Part shown: positions 42,230 through 53,587 of the stretch, piece after piece | Numbering within the stretch: the first letter of the stretch is position 1 | Layout: each line of letters starts with the position of its first letter | From: Microbacterium sp. LWH11-1.2 | GTDB taxonomy: Bacteria; Actinomycetota; Actinomycetes; Actinomycetales; Microbacteriaceae | DNA: 64,000 bases | Assembly (NCBI RefSeq): GCF_038397745.1 | Contig: NZ_CP151636.1 | Location: forward strand, 2,542,001 to 2,606,000 | Reading direction: 5' to 3' | Notes under the pieces: model-generated | Told to the model about the DNA's origin: nothing | What the model saw: the letters and a program-made list of their open reading frames with translations, nothing else | Database searches by the model: none | Position numbers and translations under genes: made by a program

Positions 42230-42303
42230 AGTGACACGGGGTGCCGCATCCGCGGCTGAGAACAGACCCGTCGAACCTGATCTAGTTCGTACTAGCGAAG
42301 GGA
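42230..42303 (+). promoter_or_regulatory. TPP riboswitch (THI element) controlling thiM
   Basis: The conserved core is visible: ACGGGGTGCC (42234-42245 region), GGCTGAGA (42254-42261), ACCCGTCGAACCTGATCTAG and the closing AGCGAAGGGA (42293-42302). A -10-like TAGACT (42218-42223) lies just upstream. The ribosome site AAGGGA is part of the conserved 3' strand, so TPP binding should hide it and block translation of thiM and the downstream fusion gene. Confidence 0.95.
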
Positions 42304-42311
42304 TGTCGCCC

Positions 42312-43160
42312 ATGAGCGATCGTCTGCGTCCTGATTCCACCATCGACCTCGCGGCTTCGGCCGGGACACTGCTGGGGGTGCTGCGCGAGGCTCCGCCGCT
42401 GACGCACTGCATCACGAACGCCGTCGTCACCGGCTTCACGGCGAACGTGCTGCTCGCCGTGGGGGCGGCTCCCGCCATGGTCGACATCGTCAACGAGGCC
42501 GGCATGTTCGCCGGTGTGGCCTCCGGTCTGCTGGTGAACCTCGGCACTCCGACGCCCGAACAGCGCGCGGCGAGCGTCGAGGCGGTCACGGGCGCCGTCG
42601 TCGCAGGAACACCCTGGGTGCTCGACCCGGTCGCGATCGGCGCGTTGCCGGTGCGCACGGCGCTCGCACACCAACTGGTCGCGCAGTGCCCCACCGCGAT
42701 CCGCGGCAACGCCTCGGAGATCCTCGCGCTCGCGGGTCTCAGCGCGGGTGGACGCGGCGTGGATGCGACGGACACCACGGATGCCGCGGCCGACGCGGCC
42801 GTGTCGCTCGCCACGCGCTTCGGGAGCGTGGTGGCCGTCTCCGGCCCCGTCGACCTGATCACCGACGGACAGCGTGTGCTGCGCATTGCGAACGGCGATG
42901 AACTGCTCACGAGAGTCACCGGCGGCGGCTGCGCGCTCGGCGCGGTGATGGCCGCGTTCCTCGGAGCGGCCAGGCCCGCAGGCGTCGACGCGCTCACCGC
43001 CGTCGCCTCGGCCAGCCTCGTCTACACGATCGCGGCGGAGCAGGCCGCGCTCCGGTCGACGGGGCCGGGCAGCTTCGCCGTCGCGCTGCTCGACGCGCTC
43101 GCCGCGGTGGATCCCGCGGACCTCATCGCCGGCGCCCGTGTCGAGAGCGGTGTCCTGTGA
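42312..43160 (+). CDS. thiM: Hydroxyethylthiazole kinase
   Basis: 282 residues from ATG 42312, nine bases from AAGGGA of the riboswitch; an ATG at 42303 is three codons longer. ThiM phosphorylates salvaged thiazole alcohol. Conserved VHCITN-like [23 protein letters not shown] segment, and the ATP/substrate motif [10 protein letters not shown] followed by [16 protein letters not shown] with the conserved Cys. It overlaps the trifunctional gene by 4 bases. Confidence 0.95.
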   Translation: MSDRLRPDSTIDLAASAGTLLGVLREAPPLTHCITNAVVTGFTANVLLAVGAAPAMVDIVNEAGMFAGVASGLLVNLGTPTPEQRAASVEAVTGAVVAGTPWVLDPVAIGALPVRTALAHQLVAQCPTAIRGNASEILALAGLSAGGRGVDATDTTDAAADAAVSLATRFGSVVAVSGPVDLITDGQRVLRIANGDELLTRVTGGGCALGAVMAAFLGAARPAGVDALTAVASASLVYTIAAEQAALRSTGPGSFAVALLDALAAVDPADLIAGARVESGVL

Positions 43161-45307
43161 ACGCCGATCTCTCGCTCTACCTCGTCACCGATCCCGAGCT
43201 CTGCGGTCCGCGGGGAGTCGTCGAGACGGTGCGTCAGGCGGTCGACGGAGGCGTGCGCATCGTGCAGCTGCGCGACAAGTCGGCGACCGATGCCGAGATC
43301 GTCGAGCAGCTGGTCGAACTCTCGCACGTGATCGCCGGGCGCGCGCGCCTCGTCGTGAACGACCGCCTCGACGCCGCCCTCGTGGCGCGCGAACGCGGAG
43401 CCCGGGTGGATGGGGTGCACCTGGGGCAGGGTGACGCCTCCGTCCTCCGGGCCCGCGAGGCGCTCGGACCCGATGCGCTCATCGGCCTGACGGCGAACAG
43501 CGCCGCGCACCTGGATGCCGTGCGCGCGCTGCCGCCCGGCACCGTCGATCACCTCGGCGTCGGCGTCATCCGCCCCACCCTCACGAAACCCGACCACCCG
43601 CCGGCTCTCGGCATCGACGGCTTCCGTGTCTTTGCGGCGGCGAGCCCCCTCCCGTGCGTGGCGATCGGGGGCGTCGGGATCGACGACACCGAGGCGCTGC
43701 GAGAGGCGGGCGCGGCCGGCCTCGCCGTCGTGTCGGCGCTGTGCGCGGCTGACGACCCCGGCCGGGTCGCCGCGGAGTTCCGACGGCGCTGGCACTCCGG
43801 CACGGCCCCGCGCATCCTCAGCATCGCCGGCAGCGACCCGTCGGGAGGGGCGGGGATCCAGGCCGATCTGAAGTCGATCGCCGCGAACGGCGGCTACGGA
43901 ATGGCCGCGATCACGGCCCTGACGGCCCAGAACACCGAGGGCGTCCGCGGCGTGCACGTGCCTCCGACGGACTTCCTGCGGGCTCAGCTGGAGGCGCTGT
44001 CGGACGATGTCACGATCGATGCGGTGAAGATCGGGATGCTGGCCGACGCCGAGGTCATCCGCACCGTGGGAACCTGGCTCGACGCCGTGCGGCCGCCCAT
44101 CGTCGTCCTCGACCCCGTGATGGTCGCGACCTCGGGAGACCGTCTGCTCGATCCCGAGGCGGAGGGCGAGCTGCATCGGCTTCTCCGTCACGCCCACCTC
44201 ATCACGCCGAACCTCGCGGAGCTCGCCGTGCTGGTCGGCCGCGTGCCCGCCGACTGGCCGGACGCCCTCGCCGCAGCCGAGGAGCTGTCGTCCGAGGTCG
44301 GCGCGATGGTGCTCGTGAAGGGCGGGCACCTGCCAGGGGAAGAGGCGCCGGATGCGCTGATCGACGCGCGGCGAGGGCTCCGGGAGGAGTTCACCGGCCC
44401 GCGGATCGCCACCCGGAACACGCACGGCACCGGGTGCTCCCTGTCATCGGCGCTCGCCACCCGGCTCGCGCAGGGAGAGGATGCGACCACGGCCGTGGCC
44501 GGCGCGCGCGCCTGGCTCCGCGAGTCGCTGCGCGAAGGGGAGTCGCTGCGCGTCGGGCGAGGGCAGGGGCCGATCAGCCACTTCGCCGGCCTCTGGACGC
44601 GCGGCGGTCTGGAGACCCGACCGGCGGCCGCAGAGATCGAGGCGGACTGGTGGCGGCAGATCGCCGACACCCGTGCGGCGATCGACGAGCAGCCGTTCAT
44701 CCGCGCACTCGCGGACGGGACACTCGCGCGCGAGCCGTTCCTGTTCTACCTGGCGCAGGACGCCCTCTACCTGCGGGACTACGCGCGCGTGCTCGCCGAG
44801 GCGGCACGGCTCGCGCCCACCTCCGCGGAGCAGGCGTTCTGGGCGAACTCCGCGCACGGCTCGATCGTGGGCGAGCTCGAGCTGCACGCCGCATGGCTGT
44901 CGCCGTCGCAGGGCGTGGGGGCGGCGACCTTCATCGCCGAACCCGCACCCGCGACGATCGCCTACCTCGACCATCTGCGCTCGGTCGCCTTCGGCGGCGA
45001 CTACCGTGAGCTCATCGCCGCGCTCCTCCCGTGCTTCTGGCTCTACACCGACCTCGGGCAGCGGCTGCACGCGGGGGAATTCGGTGCGCACGCGCGCGAC
45101 CCGCGGCATCCGTACGCATCCTGGCTCGCGACGTATGCCGACCCCGCCTTCGAAGAGGCGACGCGTCGAGCGATCGAGGTCGTGGCCGCCGCGGCTGCGG
45201 CGGCGGAGCCTGCGACGAGGGCGCGGATGCTCCGAGCGTTCGAGACGTCGAGTGCGCACGAACTCGCCTTCTTCGCCGCGCCGACGGAGGTGCATCCGGT
45301 CGTGTGA
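43157..45307 (+). CDS. Trifunctional thiamine protein ThiE-ThiD-TenA
   Basis: 716 residues, GTG start. Three enzymes in one chain: thiamine-phosphate synthase ThiE (1-213; [36 protein letters not shown]), HMP/HMP-P kinase ThiD (219-480; [17 protein letters not shown], catalytic Cys in [13 protein letters not shown]) and a TenA-type thiaminase II (about 495-716; [15 protein letters not shown], catalytic Cys626 in LLPCFWLY). Together with ThiM it can turn salvaged pyrimidine and thiazole into thiamine phosphate. Expression is through the riboswitch by coupled translation. Confidence 0.96.
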   Translation: MNADLSLYLVTDPELCGPRGVVETVRQAVDGGVRIVQLRDKSATDAEIVEQLVELSHVIAGRARLVVNDRLDAALVARERGARVDGVHLGQGDASVLRAREALGPDALIGLTANSAAHLDAVRALPPGTVDHLGVGVIRPTLTKPDHPPALGIDGFRVFAAASPLPCVAIGGVGIDDTEALREAGAAGLAVVSALCAADDPGRVAAEFRRRWHSGTAPRILSIAGSDPSGGAGIQADLKSIAANGGYGMAAITALTAQNTEGVRGVHVPPTDFLRAQLEALSDDVTIDAVKIGMLADAEVIRTVGTWLDAVRPPIVVLDPVMVATSGDRLLDPEAEGELHRLLRHAHLITPNLAELAVLVGRVPADWPDALAAAEELSSEVGAMVLVKGGHLPGEEAPDALIDARRGLREEFTGPRIATRNTHGTGCSLSSALATRLAQGEDATTAVAGARAWLRESLREGESLRVGRGQGPISHFAGLWTRGGLETRPAAAEIEADWWRQIADTRAAIDEQPFIRALADGTLAREPFLFYLAQDALYLRDYARVLAEAARLAPTSAEQAFWANSAHGSIVGELELHAAWLSPSQGVGAATFIAEPAPATIAYLDHLRSVAFGGDYRELIAALLPCFWLYTDLGQRLHAGEFGAHARDPRHPYASWLATYADPAFEEATRRAIEVVAAAAAAAEPATRARMLRAFETSSAHELAFFAAPTEVHPVV

Positions 45308-45341
45308 CGGCGCGGATTTGCGGATGCCGCGCCGCCCGCGC

Positions 45342-45347
45342 TACTGT
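45342..45347 (+). promoter_or_regulatory. -10 box (TACTGT) of the Arg-rich leader ORF
   Basis: TACTGT ends six bases before ATG 45354, so the small ORF would be translated from a leaderless transcript. Confidence 0.4.
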
Positions 45348-45353
45348 CGCGAC

Positions 45354-45467
45354 ATGCCTTCGGCCGTCCTCGCTCCCGCTACGCGGTTCCTGAGCGAGCG
45401 CAGCGAGACGAAGGGTGTCACGGGCGTCATCGTCGTGCGCCGACGCCGCGGCGGCCGCCGACTCTAG
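45354..45467 (+). CDS. Arg-rich leader-peptide-like ORF upstream of argC
   Basis: 37 codons: ATG, a REP-derived middle (RFLSERSETK) and an end VIVVRRRRGGRRL before TAG. Six of its last nine residues are arginine and two of these codons are CGA. It is preceded by a TACTGT -10 in leaderless spacing and ends 111 bases before argC, in a region able to form hairpins. This is the form of an amino-acid-sensing leader peptide, suggesting attenuation of the arg genes. It is inferred from position and composition only, and argC also has its own -10. Confidence 0.45.
   Translation: MPSAVLAPATRFLSERSETKGVTGVIVVRRRRGGRRL
45385..45413 (+). repeat. REP-like unit of the second type (GGTTCCTGAGC..)
   Basis: The segment beginning GGTTCCTGAGCGAGCGCAGC and ending GAGACGAAG shares its first eleven bases with the reverse complement of the 19.34 kb repeat unit and belongs to a common actinobacterial repeat. 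It encodes the RFLSERSETK part of the leader ORF. Confidence 0.6.
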
Positions 45468-45578
45468 GCGACCCCGGATTCCTGCCTGCGCACGCGCGGC
45501 GGTCGAGTGCCGGTGTCGCCGCTCCGGCCCCGACCATGGTCCCCGATTCCTCGAGGGCCCGACCGTTAAGGTAGAAGC
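45468..45578 (+). promoter_or_regulatory. Leader region between mini-ORF and argC
   Basis: The region has no ORF. It contains an imperfect hairpin (GCGGCG 45496-45501 with CGCCGC 45517-45522), a 10-base palindrome GACCATGGTC (45532-45541) and the TAAGGT -10 (45567-45572), six bases before argC. No clear T-tract terminator was found. Confidence 0.4.
45567..45572 (+). promoter_or_regulatory. -10 box (TAAGGT) of argC
   Basis: TAAGGT ends six bases before the argC ATG at 45579; there is also AGAAG between, too close for a standard ribosome site. Confidence 0.45.
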
Positions 45579-46646
45579 ATGACGTATACCGTCGCCGTCT
45601 CCGGCGCATCCGGCTACGCAGGCGGCGAGATTCTGCGCCTCCTGGCCGATCATCCCGACATCGAGATCCGCACAGTGACGGCTCACTCGAACGCCGGCCA
45701 GCCGCTCATCGACCATCAGCCGCACCTGCGCTCGCTGGCCCACCTCACCCTTCAGGACACGACGCCGCAGATCCTCGCCGGTCACGACATCGTGTTCCTC
45801 GCGCTGCCGCACGGGCAGTCCGGCCAGTACACGGATGCGCTCGGCGACGTGCCGCTCGTGATCGACGCCGGTGCCGACCACCGGCTCACGTCGCCGTCCG
45901 CGTGGGACGCCTTCTACGGCGGCACGTTCCACGACGCCTGGACCTACGGCGTGCCGGAACTCCTCGTCGACGGCGTGAAGCAGCGCGAGCACCTGCGCGG
46001 AGCGAGCCGTATCGCGGCGCCGGGGTGCAACGCGTCCACGGTGAGCCTCAGCCTCGCGCCGGGTATCGCCGCCGGGGTCATCGACCCGTCCGACATCGTC
46101 TCGGTCCTCGCGGTAGGCCCCTCGGGCGCGGGCAAGAGCCTCAAGAGCAATCTGCTCGCCAGTGAGATCCTCGGCACCGCCAACCCCTACGCGGTCGGGG
46201 GCACGCACCGGCACATCCCCGAGATCCGGCAGGCGCTCGCCGCGGCGATCCCCTCGACAGGCTCAGGAACCCAGGGCGGCGACGTCCGCATCTCGTTCAC
46301 CCCGGTGCTGGTGCCGATGTCCCGCGGAATCCTCGCCACCTCCACCGCACCGATCGTCGAAGGAGCCTCCGACGCGCAGATCCGCGACGCGTGGGAGAGC
46401 GCCTACGCCGGCGAGACCTTCGTGCAGCTCCTCCCGGAGGGACGCTTCCCGCGCACCGCCGACGTGCTCGGGGCCAACACCGCCCTGATCGGCCTCGCGA
46501 TCGACCGTGCCGCGAACCGCGTCACGGTCGTCACCGCGGTCGACAACCTCGTCAAGGGCACGGCGGGCGCCGCCATCCAGTCCATGAACCTCGCGCTCGG
46601 CCTCCCCGAAGGCCGCGCCCTCTCAGTGAACGGAGTCGCGCCGTGA
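45579..46646 (+). CDS. argC: N-acetyl-gamma-glutamyl-phosphate reductase
   Basis: 355 residues. NADPH-dependent reductase, third step of arginine synthesis. N-terminal GASGYAGGE dinucleotide loop, catalytic Cys in AAPGCNAST and the motif [11 protein letters not shown] are intact. A REP-like unit (46250-46275) is read in frame as PSTGSGTQG near residue 226, in a surface loop. GTGA overlap with argJ begins argCJBDFH. Confidence 0.96.
   Translation: MTYTVAVSGASGYAGGEILRLLADHPDIEIRTVTAHSNAGQPLIDHQPHLRSLAHLTLQDTTPQILAGHDIVFLALPHGQSGQYTDALGDVPLVIDAGADHRLTSPSAWDAFYGGTFHDAWTYGVPELLVDGVKQREHLRGASRIAAPGCNASTVSLSLAPGIAAGVIDPSDIVSVLAVGPSGAGKSLKSNLLASEILGTANPYAVGGTHRHIPEIRQALAAAIPSTGSGTQGGDVRISFTPVLVPMSRGILATSTAPIVEGASDAQIRDAWESAYAGETFVQLLPEGRFPRTADVLGANTALIGLAIDRAANRVTVVTAVDNLVKGTAGAAIQSMNLALGLPEGRALSVNGVAP
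46250..46275 (+). repeat. REP-like unit within argC
   Basis: CCCCTCGACAGGCTCAGGAA plus CCCAGG matches the repeat unit of the 19.34 kb array with one short deletion; it is translated in frame as PSTGSGTQ. Confidence 0.7.
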
Positions 46647-47800
46647 GCGTCACCGCCCCCGCAGGATTCGAGGCGGCCGGTGTCGCCGCAGGGCTCAAGT
46701 CCACCGGCAAGCCCGACGTCGCCGTCGTCGTCAACCGCGGACCGCGCAAGGTCGGAGCCGCGGTGTTCACGAGCAACCGCGCCAAGGCCAACCCGATCAT
46801 CTGGTCGCAGCAGGCGGTCGCCGACCGCGTCGTCGAGGCGGTCGTGCTCAACTCCGGCGGTGCGAACTGCTTCACCGGCGCCTTCGGATTCCAGACCACG
46901 CATCAGACCGCCGAGAAGGCCGCCGAGCTCCTCGGCGTCAGCGCCGGCGACGTCCTGATCTGCTCCACCGGCCTGATCGGCGTCGGCGACGAGGTGTTCC
47001 GCGCCAAGGTGCTCGACGGCACCGCGCAGGCGATCGCCGAGCTCAGCGCCGACGGGGGACAGGCAGCTGCCGAGGCGATCATGACCACCGACTCCGTGTC
47101 GAAGACGGCGGTCGTCTCCCGGGACGGCTGGACGATCGGCGGCATGGCGAAGGGCGCGGGGATGCTGGCGCCCGGGCTCGCCACGATGCTCGTGGTGATC
47201 ACCACCGATGCGGTCGTCGAGCCGCTCGACGCCGACGCGGCCCTCCGCCGTGCGACCGGGCAGACCTTCGACCGGCTCGACTCGGACGGCTGCATGTCGA
47301 CCAATGATCAGGTGACGCTGCTCGCCAACGGCGCCTCGGGGATCGTCCCCGACCTCGACGACTTCGCCGCCGCGCTGACCGAGCTCTCCCAGCAGCTCGC
47401 GGTGAAGCTGCAGGGCGACGCCGAGGGCGCGAGCCACGACATCACGATCGAAGTGCAGCACGCGGCATCCGAGCAGGAGGCCGTCGAGGTCGGCCGCTCC
47501 GTCGCCCGCAACAACCTCTTCAAGGCGGCGATCTTCGGCAACGACCCCAACTGGGGTCGGGTGCTCGCGGCGATCGGCACCACGAACGCCCAGTTCGACC
47601 CCTACGACGTCGACGTCTGGATGAACGGCGTGCGGGTGTGCAGCCAGGGTGGTCCGGATCGCCCCCGCGAGGAGGTCGACCTGACCCCGCGCGCCACGCA
47701 CCTCGTGATCGACCTGAAGTCGGGCGACGCGACGGCGACGATCCTCACCAACGACCTCACCCACGACTACGTGCACGAGAACAGCGCCTACGCCTCATGA
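46643..47800 (+). CDS. argJ: Bifunctional ornithine acetyltransferase / N-acetylglutamate synthase
   Basis: 385 residues from GTG 46643. It recycles the acetyl group from N-acetylornithine to glutamate; whether it also uses acetyl-CoA cannot be told from sequence. The self-cleavage site and nucleophile Thr sit in [20 protein letters not shown] (Ala-Thr-Met-Leu), splitting the precursor into alpha and beta chains. Overlaps argC and argB by 4 bases each. Confidence 0.96.
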   Translation: MSVTAPAGFEAAGVAAGLKSTGKPDVAVVVNRGPRKVGAAVFTSNRAKANPIIWSQQAVADRVVEAVVLNSGGANCFTGAFGFQTTHQTAEKAAELLGVSAGDVLICSTGLIGVGDEVFRAKVLDGTAQAIAELSADGGQAAAEAIMTTDSVSKTAVVSRDGWTIGGMAKGAGMLAPGLATMLVVITTDAVVEPLDADAALRRATGQTFDRLDSDGCMSTNDQVTLLANGASGIVPDLDDFAAALTELSQQLAVKLQGDAEGASHDITIEVQHAASEQEAVEVGRSVARNNLFKAAIFGNDPNWGRVLAAIGTTNAQFDPYDVDVWMNGVRVCSQGGPDRPREEVDLTPRATHLVIDLKSGDATATILTNDLTHDYVHENSAYAS

Positions 47801-48714
47801 CCGACATCCAGGACACCCCCGCCGAGGTCGCCGCGCAGAAGGCGACGACCCTCATCGAGTCGCTGCCGTGGCTGAAGAAGTTCCGCGACCAGATCGTCGT
47901 CATCAAGTACGGCGGCAACGCCATGGTGTCGGACGAGCTGCAGGATGCCTTCGCGCAGGACATCGCCTATCTCCGCAACGTCGGCGTGCAGCCGGTGGTC
48001 GTGCACGGCGGCGGTCCCCAGATCTCCGACATGCTGCAGCGGCTCGAGATCCCCAGCGAGTTCAAGGGCGGCTACCGCGTCACCAACACCGAGGCGATCA
48101 GCGTCGTGCGGATGGTGCTCACCGGTCAGGTGAACCCGCAGCTGGTCTCGAAGATCAACTCGCACGGACCCATCGCGACCGGACTCAGCGGTGAGGATGC
48201 CGGACTCTTCGGCGGACGCCGCCGCGGCGTGGTCATCGACGGGCTCGAGGTCGATCTCGGTCGCGTCGGCGACGTCGTCGAGGTCGACCCGACTCCCGTG
48301 CTCGACCACCTCGCGGCGGGTCGCGTGCCGGTGGTCTCGAGCATCGCCCCGGATCTCGATCACCCCGGCCAGTCGCTCAACGTCAACGCGGATGCCGCGG
48401 CGGCGGCACTCGCCGTCGCCCTCAAGGCCCGCAAGCTCGTCGTGCTGACCGACGTTCCGGGGCTCTACGCGGACTGGCCCAATCGGGACTCGCTCGTGTC
48501 GCATCTGACATCGGAGGATCTCATCCGGATGCTTCCGACGCTCGAGTCCGGGATGATCCCCAAGATGCGCGCCTGTCTCGACGCCGTCGAGGGCGGCGTC
48601 GACGCAGCGGCCATCATCGACGGACGGGTGCCGCACTCGGTGCTCGTCGAGCTCTTCACCAGCAAGGGAATCGGAACCGAAGTGGTTCTGGGAAAGACGG
48701 AGGTGACGGCATGA
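47797..48714 (+). CDS. argB: Acetylglutamate kinase
   Basis: 305 residues from ATG 47797. Phosphorylates N-acetylglutamate. The nucleotide motif VIKYGGNAM, the glycine-rich VVVHGGGPQ and the substrate segment [11 protein letters not shown] are present, and an N-terminal helical extension (about 25 residues, ending [10 protein letters not shown]) of the type that makes hexameric, arginine-inhibited kinases can be seen. So feedback inhibition by arginine is likely. Confidence 0.96.
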   Translation: MTDIQDTPAEVAAQKATTLIESLPWLKKFRDQIVVIKYGGNAMVSDELQDAFAQDIAYLRNVGVQPVVVHGGGPQISDMLQRLEIPSEFKGGYRVTNTEAISVVRMVLTGQVNPQLVSKINSHGPIATGLSGEDAGLFGGRRRGVVIDGLEVDLGRVGDVVEVDPTPVLDHLAAGRVPVVSSIAPDLDHPGQSLNVNADAAAAALAVALKARKLVVLTDVPGLYADWPNRDSLVSHLTSEDLIRMLPTLESGMIPKMRACLDAVEGGVDAAAIIDGRVPHSVLVELFTSKGIGTEVVLGKTEVTA

Positions 48715-49912
48715 CCGTCTGGCAGGACGATGTGGCGCGCGATCTCGTGCAGAACGCCGGAGCCCGGCTTGCTCTGCTCACCAGGGGTGAGGGCTCGTAC
48801 CTCTGGGATGCCGATGACCGACGCTATCTGGACTTCCTGGCCGGCATCGCCGTGACTTCGCTCGGCCACGCGCACCCCGTGTTCGTCGAGGCGATTTCGA
48901 AGCAGGCCGCGACGCTCGCACACGTGTCGAACTACTTCGCGACCCCGCCGCAGCTGGCACTCGCCGCCCGCCTCAAGCGTCTCGCCGGCGCGGGCATCGA
49001 CGGACGGGTGTACTTCTCGAACTCCGGGGCCGAGGCGAACGAGGCGGCGTTCAAGCTCGCCCGCCTGCACGGCGGCACCGAGCGTCCGCGGATCATCGCC
49101 CTCGAGAACGGCTTCCACGGCCGCACGATGGGGTCGCTCGCCATGACGGCGAAGGCGTCGATGCGTGCCCCGTTCGAGCCGATGCCGGGCGGGGTCGAGC
49201 ACATCCCCGCGACGATCGAAGCGCTCGAGGCGGCCATGGATGACCGCGTCGCCGCGGTCATCGTCGAGCCCATCCAGGGCGAGGCCGGTGTGGTCGAGCT
49301 GCCGGAGGGCTACCTGGCCGCCGCCCGCTCGCTGACGCTGGCGCACGGCGCCCTGCTGATCGTGGACGAGATCCAGACCGGGGCCGGACGCACCGGCGCC
49401 TGGTTCGGTTTCAGCCACGAGGGGATCACCCCCGACGCGATCACCCTCGCGAAGGGCATCGGCGGCGGCTTCCCGATCGGCGCCCTGGTCACCTACGGTG
49501 CGGCCAGCGATCTGTTCACGCCCGGGTCCCACGGTTCCACCTTCGGCGGCAACCCGCTCGCGACCGCGGTGGCCGATGCGGTGCTGACCGAGATCGAGCG
49601 CGCCGGACTCGTCGAGAACGCCGCACGCCGCGGGGAGGAGCTGCGCGAGCTGATCCTCGGCCTCGACTCGCCGCTGATCTCCGCCGTGCGCGGCCGCGGC
49701 CTCCTGATCGGTGTCGCGCTGAGCGCACCGGTCGCCGGCGACGTCGTCGCCGCGGCGCAGGAGCGCGGCCTCATCGTGAACGCCGCGAACCCCGAGACCG
49801 TGCGCATCGCACCCGCCCTCACGATCGGCGACGACGAGCTCGCCGAGTTCCGCGAGCTGTTCGCCGCTGCTCTCGCCGATGTCTCGGCATCCGTCTCTGG
49901 AAAGGTTCCCGC

Positions 49913-49916
<4 letters not shown>
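48711..49916 (+). CDS. argD: Acetylornithine aminotransferase
   Basis: 401 residues. PLP enzyme converting N-acetylglutamate semialdehyde to N-acetylornithine. The motifs [17 protein letters not shown], the Asp in [15 protein letters not shown] and the PLP lysine in [14 protein letters not shown] are intact. It overlaps argB and argF by 4 bases. Confidence 0.95.
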
Positions 49917-52272
<2,356 letters not shown>

Positions 52273-52298
52273 CCGACGCCGCGTCAGCGCACGCCCGT

Positions 52299-52883
52299 TC
52301 AGTGCAGGTCGGTGTCGGCCTCGGAACGGGTCCAGCGGGTGAACCGCACGGTGAAACCGGCACGGGTCGGGGAGGCGAGGAGGGGACCGGCGGATGCCGT
52401 GGCCGCGCCGTCGAACGGAGCGACCCGCACGAGTCGCCACGGGCCGTCGTCGGCGCGAGCGCGGACGATCAGGGCATCCGCCCACCGGCTCACCCGCACC
52501 GTGATCTCGCTCTCGAGCCATTCGTCGACATGGCCGACCGACCAGTCCGAGCCGCCCGCCGTGACGACCGCGCCGAGTCCCAGGTGGTCGTCGGCGTACT
52601 CGACACCGGCTTTCATCCAGTGCTCGGCGTCGATCCGGACGAAGACGCCGGCCTGATCGAACTGCCCGTCCCACGGCGCGCGGAAGGCGACCTCCATCGC
52701 CTCTCCCACGCCCAAGGGGGCGAGGAGGGCATGCTCGGTGTCGTGGACGAAGCCGTAGGCGGTGTGCCGCCAGGCGTCGCTGCCCTCGACGGCGGTGACC
52801 TCGAGCTCGTCGGTCTCGATCGCTGTCTGCGGGGCGGTGGTCCAGGTTCCGGCGTTCCACGGGATGATGTGCGATTCAGGCAT
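52299..52883 (-). CDS. DUF1349 family protein
   Basis: 194 residues. Concanavalin-like beta-sandwich family DUF1349/regulation of enolase type: GTWTTAPQ, FDQAGVFVRIDAEHWMKAG and DWSVGHVDEWLESEITVRVSRWADALIVRA segments match. Family members are often linked to sugar or stress regulation, with no proven reaction. ATG 52883 follows TATATT by six bases, in a promoter region shared with the SatD-like gene. Confidence 0.78.
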   Translation of the reverse strand: MPESHIIPWNAGTWTTAPQTAIETDELEVTAVEGSDAWRHTAYGFVHDTEHALLAPLGVGEAMEVAFRAPWDGQFDQAGVFVRIDAEHWMKAGVEYADDHLGLGAVVTAGGSDWSVGHVDEWLESEITVRVSRWADALIVRARADDGPWRLVRVAPFDGAATASAGPLLASPTRAGFTVRFTRWTRSEADTDLH

Positions 52884-52889
52884 GTTCTC

Positions 52890-52895
52890 AATATA
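52890..52895 (-). promoter_or_regulatory. -10 box (TATATT) of the DUF1349 gene
   Basis: On the minus strand TATATT lies six bases before ATG 52883, in the usual leaderless spacing; the -35 area overlaps the inverted repeat at 52908-52926. Confidence 0.5.
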
Positions 52896-52907
52896 TAGCC
52901 ATTGAAG

Positions 52908-52926
52908 GCATAAAGTGAAGTTATGC
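52908..52926. promoter_or_regulatory. Inverted repeat in a divergent promoter
   Basis: GCATAA-N7-TTATGC is a perfect inverted repeat between two divergent leaderless genes, and TTATG repeats follow at 52930 and 52936. It is a likely operator; the SatD-like protein itself carries a helix-turn-helix. Confidence 0.55.
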
Positions 52927-52930
52927 GTGT

Positions 52931-52936
52931 TATGGT
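52931..52936 (+). promoter_or_regulatory. -10 box (TATGGT) of the SatD-like gene
   Basis: TATGGT ends six bases before ATG 52943 (leaderless). Confidence 0.45.
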
Positions 52937-52942
52937 TATGTC

Positions 52943-53587
52943 ATGGTCATCGCCGTACTCGCCGACATCGTGGGCTCTCGCAAGCTCGACGATCGCACCG
53001 CCGCACAGCAGGTGCTGGACGAGACGATCGCGCGGGTCGAAGCCGACCTCCCGCTCGCCGCTCAGCCGCTCACGCCCACGGTGGGCGACGAGCAGCAGGG
53101 CGTCTATCGCGACCTCGGCGAGGCCCTGATCTCGCTGCTGATGATCCAGCTGCGGCTGCCCGACGGGATCGGCTTCCGCTTCGGCATCGGGGTGGGGGAG
53201 GTGTCCGCCGTCGAATCCGTCCACGGCGAGCTGGCCGACGGCCCGGGGTGGTACGCCGCGCGAGCGGCGATCGACACCGTGCACGCCCGCGAAGGACGCG
53301 CCATCCCGCGCGCGCGCACCTGGATTGTCGGAGCCCCGGGGCAGGATGAGGTCATGGAGAGCACGATCGCGGCGTCGAACGCCTACCTGCTCGTACGCGA
53401 CGAGCTGGTCGGCGCGATGAGCGAACGCGAACGCCGCCTGACCTACGGCCGCCTGATCGGCAGGTCGCAGCATGAGCTCGCCGAAGAAGAGGGCATCTCG
53501 CAGCCGAGCGTCTCGAAGTCGCTGCGCAGCGCAGGGGCCGCGGCGCTCCTCGAGGGAGTCTCCGTCCTGCGAGGAGGGTCCGCATGA
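52943..53587 (+). CDS. SatD family protein with C-terminal helix-turn-helix
   Basis: 214 residues. N-terminal MVIAVLADIVGSRKLDDR matches SatD proteins (DIVGSR motif), with a nucleotide-cyclase-like fold suggested by PTVGDEQQGVYRDL and GFRFGIGVGEV. Residues 173-197 (GRSQHELAEEEGISQPSVSKSL) form a helix-turn-helix, so the protein can bind DNA, perhaps the inverted repeat in its promoter. It is followed, with 4-base overlap, by a membrane protein gene. In other genomes SatD occurs with a DUF3307 membrane protein. Confidence 0.82.
   Translation: MVIAVLADIVGSRKLDDRTAAQQVLDETIARVEADLPLAAQPLTPTVGDEQQGVYRDLGEALISLLMIQLRLPDGIGFRFGIGVGEVSAVESVHGELADGPGWYAARAAIDTVHAREGRAIPRARTWIVGAPGQDEVMESTIAASNAYLLVRDELVGAMSERERRLTYGRLIGRSQHELAEEEGISQPSVSKSLRSAGAAALLEGVSVLRGGSA

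Noticed and set aside
40346..42997. 883-codon open frame on the minus strand
   Set aside because: It lies antisense to DUF402, the toxin-antitoxin pair, the epimerase gene and thiM, has low-complexity Ser/Arg/Ala content and no family motif; such long frames are expected from strong third-position GC bias.
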